DNA from: Mesorhizobium sp. ORS 3324
GTDB taxonomy: Bacteria; Pseudomonadota; Alphaproteobacteria; Rhizobiales; Rhizobiaceae
Direction of reading: 5' to 3'
Length of the DNA stretch: 64,000 nt
Assembly (NCBI GenBank): GCA_000824825.2
Contig: LM655172.1
Coordinates: forward strand, 1-64,000
In this document: positions 27,668 through 35,474 of the stretch, one piece after another
How the letters are laid out: every line of letters starts with the position of its first letter
How positions within the stretch are numbered: the stretch's first letter is position 1
Translations under genes and position numbers: made by a program
Notes under the pieces: generated by a model
Told to the model about the DNA's origin: nothing
The model's input: only the letters and a program-made list of their open reading frames with translations
Database searches by the model: none

Positions 27668-28375
27668 GTGACGCCGCACATCGAGGCGGGCAAGGGCGAT
27701 TATGCCGAGACGGTGCTGCTGCCGGGTGACCCCGAGCGCGCGCAGTGGATGGCGGAGACCTTCCTGGAGGCGCCGCGCTGCGTCAATCGCCGCCGGGGCG
27801 CACTCGGCTTCACCGGCCGGTTCCGCGGCAAGCCGGTCAGTATCCAGGCAACCGGCATCGGCGTCTCTTCCTTCCTGATCTATGCCTATGAGCTCTTGGA
27901 CTATCATGGCGCGAAGACGCTTATCCGGACCGGCACATGCGGCGCCCTGTCGGAGGATGTTCCACTGCGCGGGCTGGTCATCTCCAGCGCCGTGCGCGCT
28001 GAGGGCGCGATCAGCGGGCAGGTGTTCGGGCTTTACCAGCCGGCGGGGCCCGATGCGGGGCTTCATGCGCTGGCGCTGCAGCGGGCCGCGGATCTCGGCA
28101 TCGCCTGCAGCGCCGGCCTGACCGTGTGCAGCGACGTGTTCTATCATCCCGACGGCCGCGCACGGTTTGACGAGCCAAGGGCGCTCGGTGCGCTGGCGGT
28201 CGACATGGAAACCAGCGCGCTCTACCGCATCTCGGCTAAGTTCGGTGCGCGCGCCCTGTCGCTGCTGACCGTGGTCGACCACGTCGCCACGGACGAGCAG
28301 ACCGACTATTGCGAACGCCAGGCACTGTTCACCGACATGACGCGGCTGGCGCTGGAAGTCGCGGCAAACGCTTAG
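27668..28375 (+). CDS. deoD: Purine nucleoside phosphorylase, hexameric DeoD type
   Basis: This 235-residue phosphorylase splits purine nucleosides with phosphate to the base and ribose 1-phosphate (salvage). Signatures are the phosphate-binding LLPGDPERAQ, GIGVSSF and RTGTCGAL segments, VDMETSALY near the ribose site, and VVDHVATDE, which carries the catalytic aspartate region. GTG at 27668 is the start. Its stop codon overlaps that of the convergent ribbon-helix-helix gene by four bases. The family assignment is firm; the preference for adenosine or guanosine derivatives is not visible. Confidence 0.88.
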   Translation: MTPHIEAGKGDYAETVLLPGDPERAQWMAETFLEAPRCVNRRRGALGFTGRFRGKPVSIQATGIGVSSFLIYAYELLDYHGAKTLIRTGTCGALSEDVPLRGLVISSAVRAEGAISGQVFGLYQPAGPDAGLHALALQRAADLGIACSAGLTVCSDVFYHPDGRARFDEPRALGALAVDMETSALYRISAKFGARALSLLTVVDHVATDEQTDYCERQALFTDMTRLALEVAANA

Positions 28376-28677
28376 GCGGCTTCCTGCTTCAGTGCTGCCT
28401 GCCCCTCGGCTGCTGGCCGGTGACCGCGCAGATAGAGCGCGCAGGTCGTGCGCAGCATCGAAGCGAAGTTCGGAATCTGGCCGTTGATCTCGATCGCCTC
28501 GTCATAGAGCGTCGAGATGAATTTGGGTGTCGTGAGACCCTGGCTCTCGGCGATCTCGTCGAGAAGCGCCCAGAACGTCGCCTCGAGCTGAATGCTGGTC
28601 GAATGCCCGTCTATGCGAATCGACCGGTTGATCTGCCGATAGCCTTCCGGATCCTGTCCGGCAAAGACTCTGCACAT
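28372..28677 (-). CDS. Ribbon-helix-helix domain protein
   Basis: This 101-residue protein is built around an RHH_4-type segment (NRSIRIDGHSTSIQLEATFW, then LLDEIAESQGLTTPKF). RHH domains dimerise and usually bind DNA through an N-terminal strand, but many members of this family are uncharacterised. GGGAGG seven bases upstream fixes ATG 28677 and excludes an upstream extension of 34 residues. The gene ends inside the last bases of deoD on the other strand (overlap 28372-28375), so the convergent transcripts must collide or overlap. Confidence 0.78.
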   Translation of the reverse strand: MCRVFAGQDPEGYRQINRSIRIDGHSTSIQLEATFWALLDEIAESQGLTTPKFISTLYDEAIEINGQIPNFASMLRTTCALYLRGHRPAAEGQAALKQEAA

Positions 28678-28910
28678 CGTTACCTCCCATTCTTGTTGGT
28701 CTTGGGCGCCGATTGATCTCGTGCCTCTCTTGAACACTGCCTGCGCGTTCATCTTCGGCCTGACTGCCGGTTCCGGCAATCGGACTTTCGTCCTTGGGGT
28801 GCCGCGACACTAGCCATATTCGCAATGGATGCGTGGTAGTCGGCTGCCACCACGTTTTTTCGCCGGCGCGCATAATCGGCTTCGGGAGCATCAAAGCTGC
28901 GGAGACCGAT

Positions 28911-29306
28911 TTGGCGAAGGCGATCCACACCATGATCCGGGTTCTCGACGAGGCCCGGTCCGTTGATTTCTACAACAAGGCCTTCGGCCTCGATGTCGCG
29001 CAGCGGCTCGATTTCGAGACCTTTACGCTCATCTATCTCAGCAATGCCGACACCCCGTTCGAGGTCGAGCTGACCGTGAACAAGGGCCGCACGGAGCCTT
29101 ATGCGCTGGGCGACGGCTACGGCCATCTCGCGGTTTCGGTCGCCGATCTCGACAGCGAGCACGACCGGCTCGGCGCGCTCGGATTCGACCCGAAGAAGAT
29201 CGTCGAGTTCAACCGCGACGGAGTGCTCATCGCCCGCTTTTTCTTCATCGAAGACCCCGACGGCTACAAGATCGAGGTCCTGCAGCGAGGGGGACGCTTC
29301 CAATAG
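28911..29306 (+). CDS. Glyoxalase/VOC family protein, lactoylglutathione lyase-like
   Basis: This 131-residue VOC protein resembles glyoxalase I, which isomerises the methylglyoxal-glutathione hemithioacetal to lactoylglutathione. Its N-terminus AIHTMIRVLDEARSVDFYNK and the segments FEVELTVN, YGHLAVSV and FFIEDPDGYKIEVL place the expected metal ligands (His, Glu, His, Glu). TTG at 28911 is chosen because GGAG lies six bases upstream and because the resulting AKAIH N-terminus is usual for rhizobial homologues. ATG at 28932 is the alternative. Confidence 0.82.
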   Translation: MAKAIHTMIRVLDEARSVDFYNKAFGLDVAQRLDFETFTLIYLSNADTPFEVELTVNKGRTEPYALGDGYGHLAVSVADLDSEHDRLGALGFDPKKIVEFNRDGVLIARFFFIEDPDGYKIEVLQRGGRFQ

Positions 29307-29385
29307 GGGATAATGGGCCGCGCGGATCGGCGCGGCGCCAGCACCGGCACCTTTTGGGGTGCGAACAGCAAGCAGGGAGGAAATT

Positions 29386-29931
29386 ATGGTCACGATCTAT
29401 GAAGGGAAGGCTCACGAGAGGAAGCCGGGCCTTTCGCGGCGCGAGCTTCTCAAACGCGGCGGCGCCGGCGCGCTTCTCATCATTTCGGGCAGCGCCGTCA
29501 TCAGCCTCGAACATGCGTGGGGCCTGGAGACCTCGGCGCTGAAGCCCGAGACGATGGCGACGCTGATCCAGGTGGCGCGCGACATCTATCCGCACGACCA
29601 GGTGCCGGACAAATATTACGCCATCGCCGTCAAAGGCCACGACGAGACGGCCGCCAAGGATCAGGCCCACAAGGAACTGATCGAGAAGGGCATCGCCGAT
29701 CTCGACAAGAAGGCCGGCAAGGGCGGCTATCGCGGGCTCGGCTGGGAGGAACAGCGGGTCGCGCTGCTGAAAGAGATCGAGAAGACGCCTTTCTTCCAGG
29801 CAGTGCGCAGCGGCCTGGTCGTCAGCCTGTACAACCAGAAGGAGGTGTGGCCGATCTTCGGTTACGAGGGCGAATCCTTCTCCAAGGGCGGCTACATCGC
29901 GCGCGGCTTCAACGACATCGAGTGGCTCTGA
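29386..29931 (+). CDS. GMC oxidoreductase small subunit with Tat signal
   Basis: This 181-residue protein has a twin-arginine export signal (LSRRELLKRGGAGALL) and a gluconate 2-dehydrogenase subunit 3-like domain (LIQVARDIYPHDQVPDKYY). In multi-subunit membrane dehydrogenases such subunits act as chaperones and are exported together with the FAD subunit. The large GMC subunit follows 65 bases downstream; it lacks its own signal, so it probably uses this one as a carrier. GGGAGG precedes ATG 29386. No cytochrome c subunit gene is present. Confidence 0.85.
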   Translation: MVTIYEGKAHERKPGLSRRELLKRGGAGALLIISGSAVISLEHAWGLETSALKPETMATLIQVARDIYPHDQVPDKYYAIAVKGHDETAAKDQAHKELIEKGIADLDKKAGKGGYRGLGWEEQRVALLKEIEKTPFFQAVRSGLVVSLYNQKEVWPIFGYEGESFSKGGYIARGFNDIEWL

Positions 29932-29944
29932 GCCGCTCTGTCCC

Positions 29945-29981
29945 GAACCGCTTTGACCGATTGAACCGCTTTTGACCGATT
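29945..29981 (+). repeat. Tandem 18/19-base repeat between the two GMC subunit genes
   Basis: GAACCGCTTTGACCGATT (29945-29962) is followed at once by GAACCGCTTTTGACCGATT (29963-29981), just before the ribosome binding site of the large subunit. A related single copy, GAACCGTTTTGACCGA, occurs at 45498-45513. Confidence 0.8.
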
Positions 29982-29996
29982 TCATGGGAGGAAACC

Positions 29997-31568
29997 ATGG
30001 CAGTACAATTTGATCTCAAGAACGACGGCGTGGTCGTTATCATCGGCTCGGGCGCCGGCGGCGGCACGCTCGGCAACGAACTCGCCCAGAAAGGCATCGA
30101 CGTCGTCATCCTCGAGGCGGGCGCCCGCCACGAATACGAGGACTTCATCAACGACGAGTGGGAATCCTTCACCCAGCTCGCCTGGAAGGACAAGCGCACG
30201 ACCTCGGGCGACTGGCGCGTGGCGAAGGATTTCCCAAATCTGCCGGCCTGGATCGTCAAGTCCGTCGGCGGCTCGACCACGCACTGGGCCGGCGCCTCGC
30301 TGCGCTTCCAGGAGCATGAGTTCAAGACGCTTACGGCCTACGGGAAGGTGAAGGGCGCGAACCTTCTCGACTGGCCGGTCACGCTTGCCGAAATGGAGCC
30401 CTATTACGCCAAGGCCGAAGCCAAGATGGGCGTGACGGGGACCAACAACTGGCCGCGGCTGCCGGGCAACAACAACTTCAAGGTGCTCAAGGCCGGCGCC
30501 GACAAGCTCGGCTACAAGGAATGCCACACCGGCAACATGGCCATCAATTCGGTGCAACGCGACGACCGCAATTCCTGCCAGCAAACTGGCTTCTGCTTCC
30601 AGGGCTGCAAATGGGGCGCCAAGTGGTCGACGCTCTACACCGAGATCCCGAAGGGCGAGGCGACCGGCCATCTGGAGGTGCGGCCGAACTCGATGGCGAT
30701 CAAGATCAACCATGACGCCTCAGGCAAGGTGACGGGCGTCGTCTATGCCGACAAGGACGGCAAACTGCAGGAACAAAAGGCCCGCGTCGTCGCCATCGCC
30801 GGCAATTCGATCGAGAGCCCGCGCCTGCTGCTCAACTCCGAATCGAGCAAATTCCCGCACGGCCTTGCCAATTCGTCGGGGCAGGTGGGCAGGAACTACA
30901 TGCGCCACACGACCGGCTCGGTCTACGCGGTCTTCGACAAGCCGGTTCACATGTATCGCGGCACCACCATGGCCGGAATCATCCGCGACGAGGCGCGGCA
31001 CGATCCGTCGCGCGGCTTCGTCGGCGGCTACGAGATGGAGACACTGTCGCTCGGCCTGCCGTTCATGGCGGCCTTCCTCAACCCGGGCGGCTGGGGCCGC
31101 TCGTTCACCACGGCGCTCGACCACTACGACCATATGGCGGGACTATGGATCGTCGGCGAGGACATGCCGCGCGAGGAGAACCGCATCACGCTGCATAAGG
31201 ACGAAAAGGACGAGCACGGCATGCCGATCGCCGACGTCCATTTCGACGACCATCCCAACGACGCGGCGATGCGCGACCATGCCTACAAGCAAGGTCAGGC
31301 CTTGTACGCCGCCGTCGGGGCGACCAGGACTTTCCCGACGCCGCCCTATCCCTCGACCCACAATCTCGGCACCAACCGGATGAGCGAGAAGCCGGCCGAC
31401 GGCGTCGTCAACAAGCATGGCCAGACGCACGACATCAAGAACCTGTTCGTCTCGGACGGCAGCCAGTTCACCACCGGCGGCGCCGAAAACCCGACGCTGA
31501 CGATCGTGTCCCTGGCGATTCGCCAGGCCGACTACATCGCGGCGCAAATGTCGGCGAGAAGCATTTAG
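29997..31568 (+). CDS. GMC family FAD-dependent oxidoreductase, large subunit
   Basis: This 523-residue GMC dehydrogenase has the FAD-binding motif IIGSGAGGGTLGNELAQ (residues 14-30), the GGSTTHWAGASLRF segment, and the C-terminal catalytic and FAD region VSDGSQFTTGGAENPTLT. Cys194, Cys200 and Cys204 cluster in a short loop, reminiscent of the iron-sulfur or cysteine loop in FAD-dependent sugar dehydrogenases. It probably oxidises a sugar or polyol in the periplasm after Tat export with the upstream small subunit. The electron acceptor is not encoded nearby. A palindromic repeat starts at its stop codon. Confidence 0.88.
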   Translation: MAVQFDLKNDGVVVIIGSGAGGGTLGNELAQKGIDVVILEAGARHEYEDFINDEWESFTQLAWKDKRTTSGDWRVAKDFPNLPAWIVKSVGGSTTHWAGASLRFQEHEFKTLTAYGKVKGANLLDWPVTLAEMEPYYAKAEAKMGVTGTNNWPRLPGNNNFKVLKAGADKLGYKECHTGNMAINSVQRDDRNSCQQTGFCFQGCKWGAKWSTLYTEIPKGEATGHLEVRPNSMAIKINHDASGKVTGVVYADKDGKLQEQKARVVAIAGNSIESPRLLLNSESSKFPHGLANSSGQVGRNYMRHTTGSVYAVFDKPVHMYRGTTMAGIIRDEARHDPSRGFVGGYEMETLSLGLPFMAAFLNPGGWGRSFTTALDHYDHMAGLWIVGEDMPREENRITLHKDEKDEHGMPIADVHFDDHPNDAAMRDHAYKQGQALYAAVGATRTFPTPPYPSTHNLGTNRMSEKPADGVVNKHGQTHDIKNLFVSDGSQFTTGGAENPTLTIVSLAIRQADYIAAQMSARSI

Positions 31569-31659
31569 AACGGTTCGACGTCACCGCCGACCCGCTCCAG
31601 GTATTTTGTTTTTGCGCAATTCCGGACGGAAAACCGCTACGCACCTTTCCTGGAATTGC
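31568..31659. repeat. Dispersed bipartite palindromic repeat, family B copy 1
   Basis: An imperfect first hairpin (GAACGGTTCGACG with CGCCGACCCGCTCC, 31568-31599) is followed by a T-rich spacer and a second hairpin at 31616-31659. The arms of the second hairpin are GCAATTCC and GGAATTGC, around AAAACCGCTACGCACCTTT. Other copies lie at 38680-38746 and 58764-58860. Confidence 0.82.
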
Positions 31660-31721
31660 TTTATTCCTCCCGACTGCCTGCTGGCGCGGGACCCGCATGG
31701 GTTCCGCGCCCTTTTTATCGA

Positions 31722-32114
31722 TCAGCGTTTCGTGCAGGTCGAGGCGGTAAAGGCGCCGTCCTGTTGCTTCATGATGATGTCGAAGGATGGGCCGGATGGG
31801 TCATCCAACGTGGCCTGGGTCAGCGAGATGGCGTTGCCGCCGCTCGTGTAGCCGCCGAGCGGACCAAGCCAGCTGATCTCGCCATTGGCGTCCATTTGGT
31901 AGTTGTAGGCTCCCGAGGTGCCGAAGGTCACCGGACCGCTGTAGACATTGCCTTTGATGGTGATGTCGCCGAGGTTGAGGAACATGCCGAGCAGGTAGAC
32001 CTCGCAGCGATAAATGCCGTCCGGGAGCTTTCCTTCCGAGAAATCGGCGCGGGCGCCACCCGCGGCCGACACAAGAAGCAGGAAGCTCAGAACAATGCGA
32101 ATTGGGAAAGCCAT
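31722..32114 (-). CDS. Hypothetical secreted protein
   Basis: This exported protein of about 130 residues has a signal peptide (FPIRIVLSFLLLVSAAGGARA) and a beta-rich mature domain with two cysteines (YRCEVYLLG and the C-terminal TCTKR) that may pair. I recognise no family. The start is taken as ATG 32114 at the head of the hydrophobic segment; ATG 32126 is possible, and the longer frame to 32201 would run into the urt promoter region without a signal-like start. It is divergent from urtA. Confidence 0.6.
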   Translation of the reverse strand: MAFPIRIVLSFLLLVSAAGGARADFSEGKLPDGIYRCEVYLLGMFLNLGDITIKGNVYSGPVTFGTSGAYNYQMDANGEISWLGPLGGYTSGGNAISLTQATLDDPSGPSFDIIMKQQDGAFTASTCTKR

Positions 32115-32360
32115 CAGGTCGCTCATTTCGGCGGCGACCTTGCCCCATTTTACCGTGGCCCCGCAACAGGCACCGAGCACCGATCCGTTCCAAGAGATCA
32201 AAGTTTAGGCACTTTTACCATTTGGCCAAAATCTAGGCAGAACTGCGCAAAGTTTTCTCAATCCTTACGCGTCCTGTGAAGCTCGGCGTGTTCGGCGGCT
32301 AGAAGATAACAGTTTGTAAACACTGACCTATTGCTCGCTTCTCTCCACGCTCCGCGCGTT

Positions 32361-32376
32361 TGGCACGTCGCTTGCA
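32361..32376 (+). promoter_or_regulatory. Sigma-54 promoter of the urt operon
   Basis: TGGCAC-GTCGC-TTGCA matches the sigma-54 consensus TGGCAC-N5-TTGCA, with GG at 32362-32363 and GC at 32374-32375, in the required 10-base spacing between the two doublets. Transcription would begin near 32387, about 33 bases before the urtA start. This predicts activation by NtrC under nitrogen limitation, as known for urea transporters in other bacteria. I did not find a clear NtrC site. The gap between the divergent gene starts (32115-32419) otherwise shows no gene. Confidence 0.88.
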
Positions 32377-32419
32377 CCGCCATGTTGCGATGCAAACAAC
32401 CAGCTTGGGAGCGTGGAAC

Positions 32420-33730
32420 ATGAGGGGTAATTTCTCGACAATCACAAAAATATTCTCGGCCGGCGTGATCGCTGCCGGGCTGTCGATGTCGGCTCCCGCC
32501 AAGGCGGCCGACGACACGATCAAGGTCGGCATTCTCCATTCGCTGTCGGGGACCATGGCGATCTCGGAGACGACGCTGAAGGACGTCATGCTGATGCTGA
32601 TCGAAGAGCAGAACGCCAAGGGCGGCCTGCTCGGCAAGAAGCTCGAGCCGGTCGTCGTCGATCCGGCATCCAACTGGCCGCTCTTCGCCGAAAAGGCGCG
32701 CGAGCTGATTTCGAAGGACAAGGTGGCGGCGGTGTTCGGCTGCTGGACCTCGGTGTCACGCAAGTCCGTGCTGCCGGTGTTTTCCGAACTCGACAACATC
32801 CTGTTCTATCCCGTCCAGTATGAGGGCGAGGAAAGCGAGCGCAACGTCTTCTACACGGGCGCTGCGCCGAACCAGCAGGCCATTCCGGCCGTCGACTATC
32901 TGATGAGCGCCGATGGCGGCTCGGTGAAGCGCTGGGTGCTCGAAGGCACCGACTATGTCTATCCGCGCACCACCAACAAGATCCTCGAGGCGTACCTCAA
33001 GTCCAAGGGCGTTCCGGCCGAGGACATCATGGTCAACTACACGCCGTTCGGCTTCTCCGACTGGCAGACCGAGGTCTCGGCGATCAAGAAATTCGGCTTG
33101 GCCGGCAAGAAGACGGCGGTGGTGTCGACCGTCAACGGGGACGCCAACGTGCCGTTCTACAAGGAGCTGGGTAACCAGGGCATCAAGGCCGAGGACATTC
33201 CGGTCATGGCCTTCTCGGTCGGCGAAGAGGAACTGGCCGGCCTCGACACCGGGCCGCTTGTCGGCCATCTCGCCGCCTGGAACTATTTCGAAAGCGTCGA
33301 CACGCCCCAGAACAAGAAGTTCATCGACGACTGGCACAAGTTCATCAAGAACGACAAGCGCACCACCAACGACCCGATGGAAGCCCATTACATCGGCTTC
33401 AACATGTGGGTGAAGGCGGTCGAGAAGGCCGGCACCACCGATCCGGACAAGGTCATCGACGCCATGGTCGGCGTTTCGGTGCCGAACCTGACCGGCGGCT
33501 ATTCGACCATGATGCCCAACCACCACATCACCAAGCCGGTGCTGATCGGCGAGATCCAGGCCGACGGCCAGTTCGAGACTGTGTCGCAGACGCCGGGTCT
33601 CGTGATGGGCGACGAATGGTCCGACTACCTGCCGGATTCCAAGGACCTCATCTCCGATTGGCGCGCTCCCTTGCACTGCGGCAACTTCAACGTCGCGACC
33701 GGCAAATGCGGCGGCAAGGGCACCAACTGA
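32420..33730 (+). CDS. urtA: Urea ABC transporter substrate-binding protein
   Basis: This 436-residue periplasmic binding protein has a signal peptide ending near SAPAKAAD. The mature protein starts with DTIKVGILHSLSGTMAISE, typical of the UrtA/AmiC branch of type I binding proteins; GCWTSVSRKSVLPVF and FYPVQYEGEE are family segments. It delivers urea (or short amides) to UrtBC. It is the first gene of urtABCDE. ATG at 32420 lies 33 bases after the predicted sigma-54 start site. The C-terminus has two cysteines (LHCGNFN and GKCGGKG). Confidence 0.95.
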   Translation: MRGNFSTITKIFSAGVIAAGLSMSAPAKAADDTIKVGILHSLSGTMAISETTLKDVMLMLIEEQNAKGGLLGKKLEPVVVDPASNWPLFAEKARELISKDKVAAVFGCWTSVSRKSVLPVFSELDNILFYPVQYEGEESERNVFYTGAAPNQQAIPAVDYLMSADGGSVKRWVLEGTDYVYPRTTNKILEAYLKSKGVPAEDIMVNYTPFGFSDWQTEVSAIKKFGLAGKKTAVVSTVNGDANVPFYKELGNQGIKAEDIPVMAFSVGEEELAGLDTGPLVGHLAAWNYFESVDTPQNKKFIDDWHKFIKNDKRTTNDPMEAHYIGFNMWVKAVEKAGTTDPDKVIDAMVGVSVPNLTGGYSTMMPNHHITKPVLIGEIQADGQFETVSQTPGLVMGDEWSDYLPDSKDLISDWRAPLHCGNFNVATGKCGGKGTN

Positions 33731-33792
33731 TCACGGTCCGTGACCTCCCAGGTCTGTCGGGTCGCGGTGTGGCCCCGCGATCCGAGACCGCG

Positions 33793-33822
33793 GCCCGGGC
33801 GGGCCTTCAAGTCCGCCCGGGC
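33793..33822 (+). other. Intercistronic mRNA hairpin between urtA and urtB
   Basis: GCCCGGGCGG (33793-33802) and CCGCCCGGGC (33813-33822) form a perfect 10-base GC stem without a following T-run. A smaller hairpin (TCGCGG/CCGCGA, 33762-33780) precedes it. Such structures after binding-protein genes often protect the 3' end and raise the amount of binding protein relative to the membrane subunits. Confidence 0.7.
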
Positions 33823-33857
33823 AGAGCCCTCAAACCCTTGAGATCAGCTTGAAGACG

Positions 33858-35474
33858 ATGATCCTGTTGCGCGCAATCGGCCTGACGCTGCTGCTGACGA
33901 TGGCAAGCCTCTTGCCGTCGCAGGCAGCCGAAGCCGATCTTCGCGCGGGCATCGCCAAATTCGCGACCGCCACCAATTTCTCGGCGACCGAGGCCGTCGT
34001 GCGCGAGCTTGCCGCGAGCGGCGATCCGGCGGTCGAGCGCGCGCTCTCGGCACTGGCCGACGGCAATCTCTATGTCCGCAAGACGGACTCCCAGATCTTT
34101 GTCGGCAAGGAGACCGGCGACGGTATCGATCTGCTCGATCCGCTGAGCGGCGAGAAGGCCGCCGATGCCGCCAAGGCCGACCTCGCCAAGATCAAGGTCA
34201 ACAACGGCCTGCGCCGCATCATCCGCGATGCACTGGGCACACTCACGCTGCGCGCCAAGGATCCTGCCGTGCGCCTCGCCGCCGCGGCGACCATGTTCAA
34301 GACGCCCGATGCGGCGAACATCGAGCCGCTCGACGGCGCAATCGCCGCCGAGAGCGACGACGCCGTCAAGTCGATGTTCGAGCAGGCCCGCGCGGCCTCA
34401 ATTCTTGTTTCCGACAAGCCGGAAGCCGACAAGCTGGCCGCGATCTCGGTCATCGCGGCGCGCGGCGACCGCGATGCGCTTTCGTTGCTGACCTCGGTCG
34501 AGGCCAACGGCCAGGGCGCGGTCAGGGACGCCGCAACTGGCGCCATCGGCCGCATCAATTCGACGCTGGCGCTGTGGGATGCCGGGCAGAACATCTGGTA
34601 TGGGATCTCGCTCGGATCGGTGCTGCTGCTGGCCGCGATCGGGCTTGCCATCACCTTCGGTGTCATGGGCGTCATCAACATGGCGCATGGCGAGATGGTG
34701 ATGCTCGGCGCCTACACCACCTTCGTCGTCCAGCAGGTGATCCGCACCTCCTTCCCCGGCCTGTTCGACTGGTCGCTGGTCATTGCGCTGCCGCTCGCCT
34801 TCCTTGTCGCCGCGCTGGTCGGCCTCGCCATAGAGCGCGGCATCATCCGCTTCCTCTACGGCCGTCCCCTGGAGACGCTTCTGGCCACCTGGGGCGTATC
34901 GCTGGTCCTGCAGCAGGCGGTGCGCACCATCTTCGGGCCGACCAACCAGGAAGTCGGCAATCCGTCCTGGATGTCGGGATCCTTCGATGTCGGCCAGTTG
35001 GCGATCACCTGGAACCGGCTTTGGATCCTGGCGTTCGCGCTCGCCGTGTTCGCCGTGCTGCTCTACGTCATGAAGCGCACGCCCTGGGGGCTGCAGATGC
35101 GCGCCGTCACCGCCAACCGCCGCATGGCCGCATCGATGGGCATCAAGACGCCATGGGTCGACGCGCTGACCTTCGCGCTCGGCTCCGGCATCGCCGGCAT
35201 TGCGGGTGTCGCGCTCAGCCAGATCGACAATGTCTCGCCCAATCTCGGCCGCGGCTACATCATCGACAGCTTCATGGTCGTTGTCTTCGGCGGCGTCGGC
35301 AATCTCTGGGGCACGCTGGTCGGCGCCTTCTCGCTCGGCATCGTCAACAAGTTCCTTGAGCCCTACGCCGGAGCTGTGCTCGGCAAGATCGTCGTGCTCG
35401 TGCTCATCATCCTGTTCATCCAGAAACGCCCGCGCGGCCTGTTCGCGCTGAAGGGCAGGGCGGTGGAAGCATGA
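33858..35474 (+). CDS. urtB: Urea ABC transporter permease UrtB
   Basis: This 538-residue permease has a signal-like N-terminus (LLRAIGLTLLLTMASLLPSQAAEA) and an extra periplasmic helical domain of about 220 residues, then a LivH-type membrane domain (FGVMGVINMAHGEMVMLGAY and VVFGGVGNLWGTLVGAFSLG). The large N-terminal domain is typical of UrtB and distinguishes it from amino-acid LivH. It pairs with UrtC to form the urea channel. ATG 33858 is chosen over a TTG nine bases upstream. Its stop overlaps the urtC start by four bases. Confidence 0.93.
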   Translation: MILLRAIGLTLLLTMASLLPSQAAEADLRAGIAKFATATNFSATEAVVRELAASGDPAVERALSALADGNLYVRKTDSQIFVGKETGDGIDLLDPLSGEKAADAAKADLAKIKVNNGLRRIIRDALGTLTLRAKDPAVRLAAAATMFKTPDAANIEPLDGAIAAESDDAVKSMFEQARAASILVSDKPEADKLAAISVIAARGDRDALSLLTSVEANGQGAVRDAATGAIGRINSTLALWDAGQNIWYGISLGSVLLLAAIGLAITFGVMGVINMAHGEMVMLGAYTTFVVQQVIRTSFPGLFDWSLVIALPLAFLVAALVGLAIERGIIRFLYGRPLETLLATWGVSLVLQQAVRTIFGPTNQEVGNPSWMSGSFDVGQLAITWNRLWILAFALAVFAVLLYVMKRTPWGLQMRAVTANRRMAASMGIKTPWVDALTFALGSGIAGIAGVALSQIDNVSPNLGRGYIIDSFMVVVFGGVGNLWGTLVGAFSLGIVNKFLEPYAGAVLGKIVVLVLIILFIQKRPRGLFALKGRAVEA

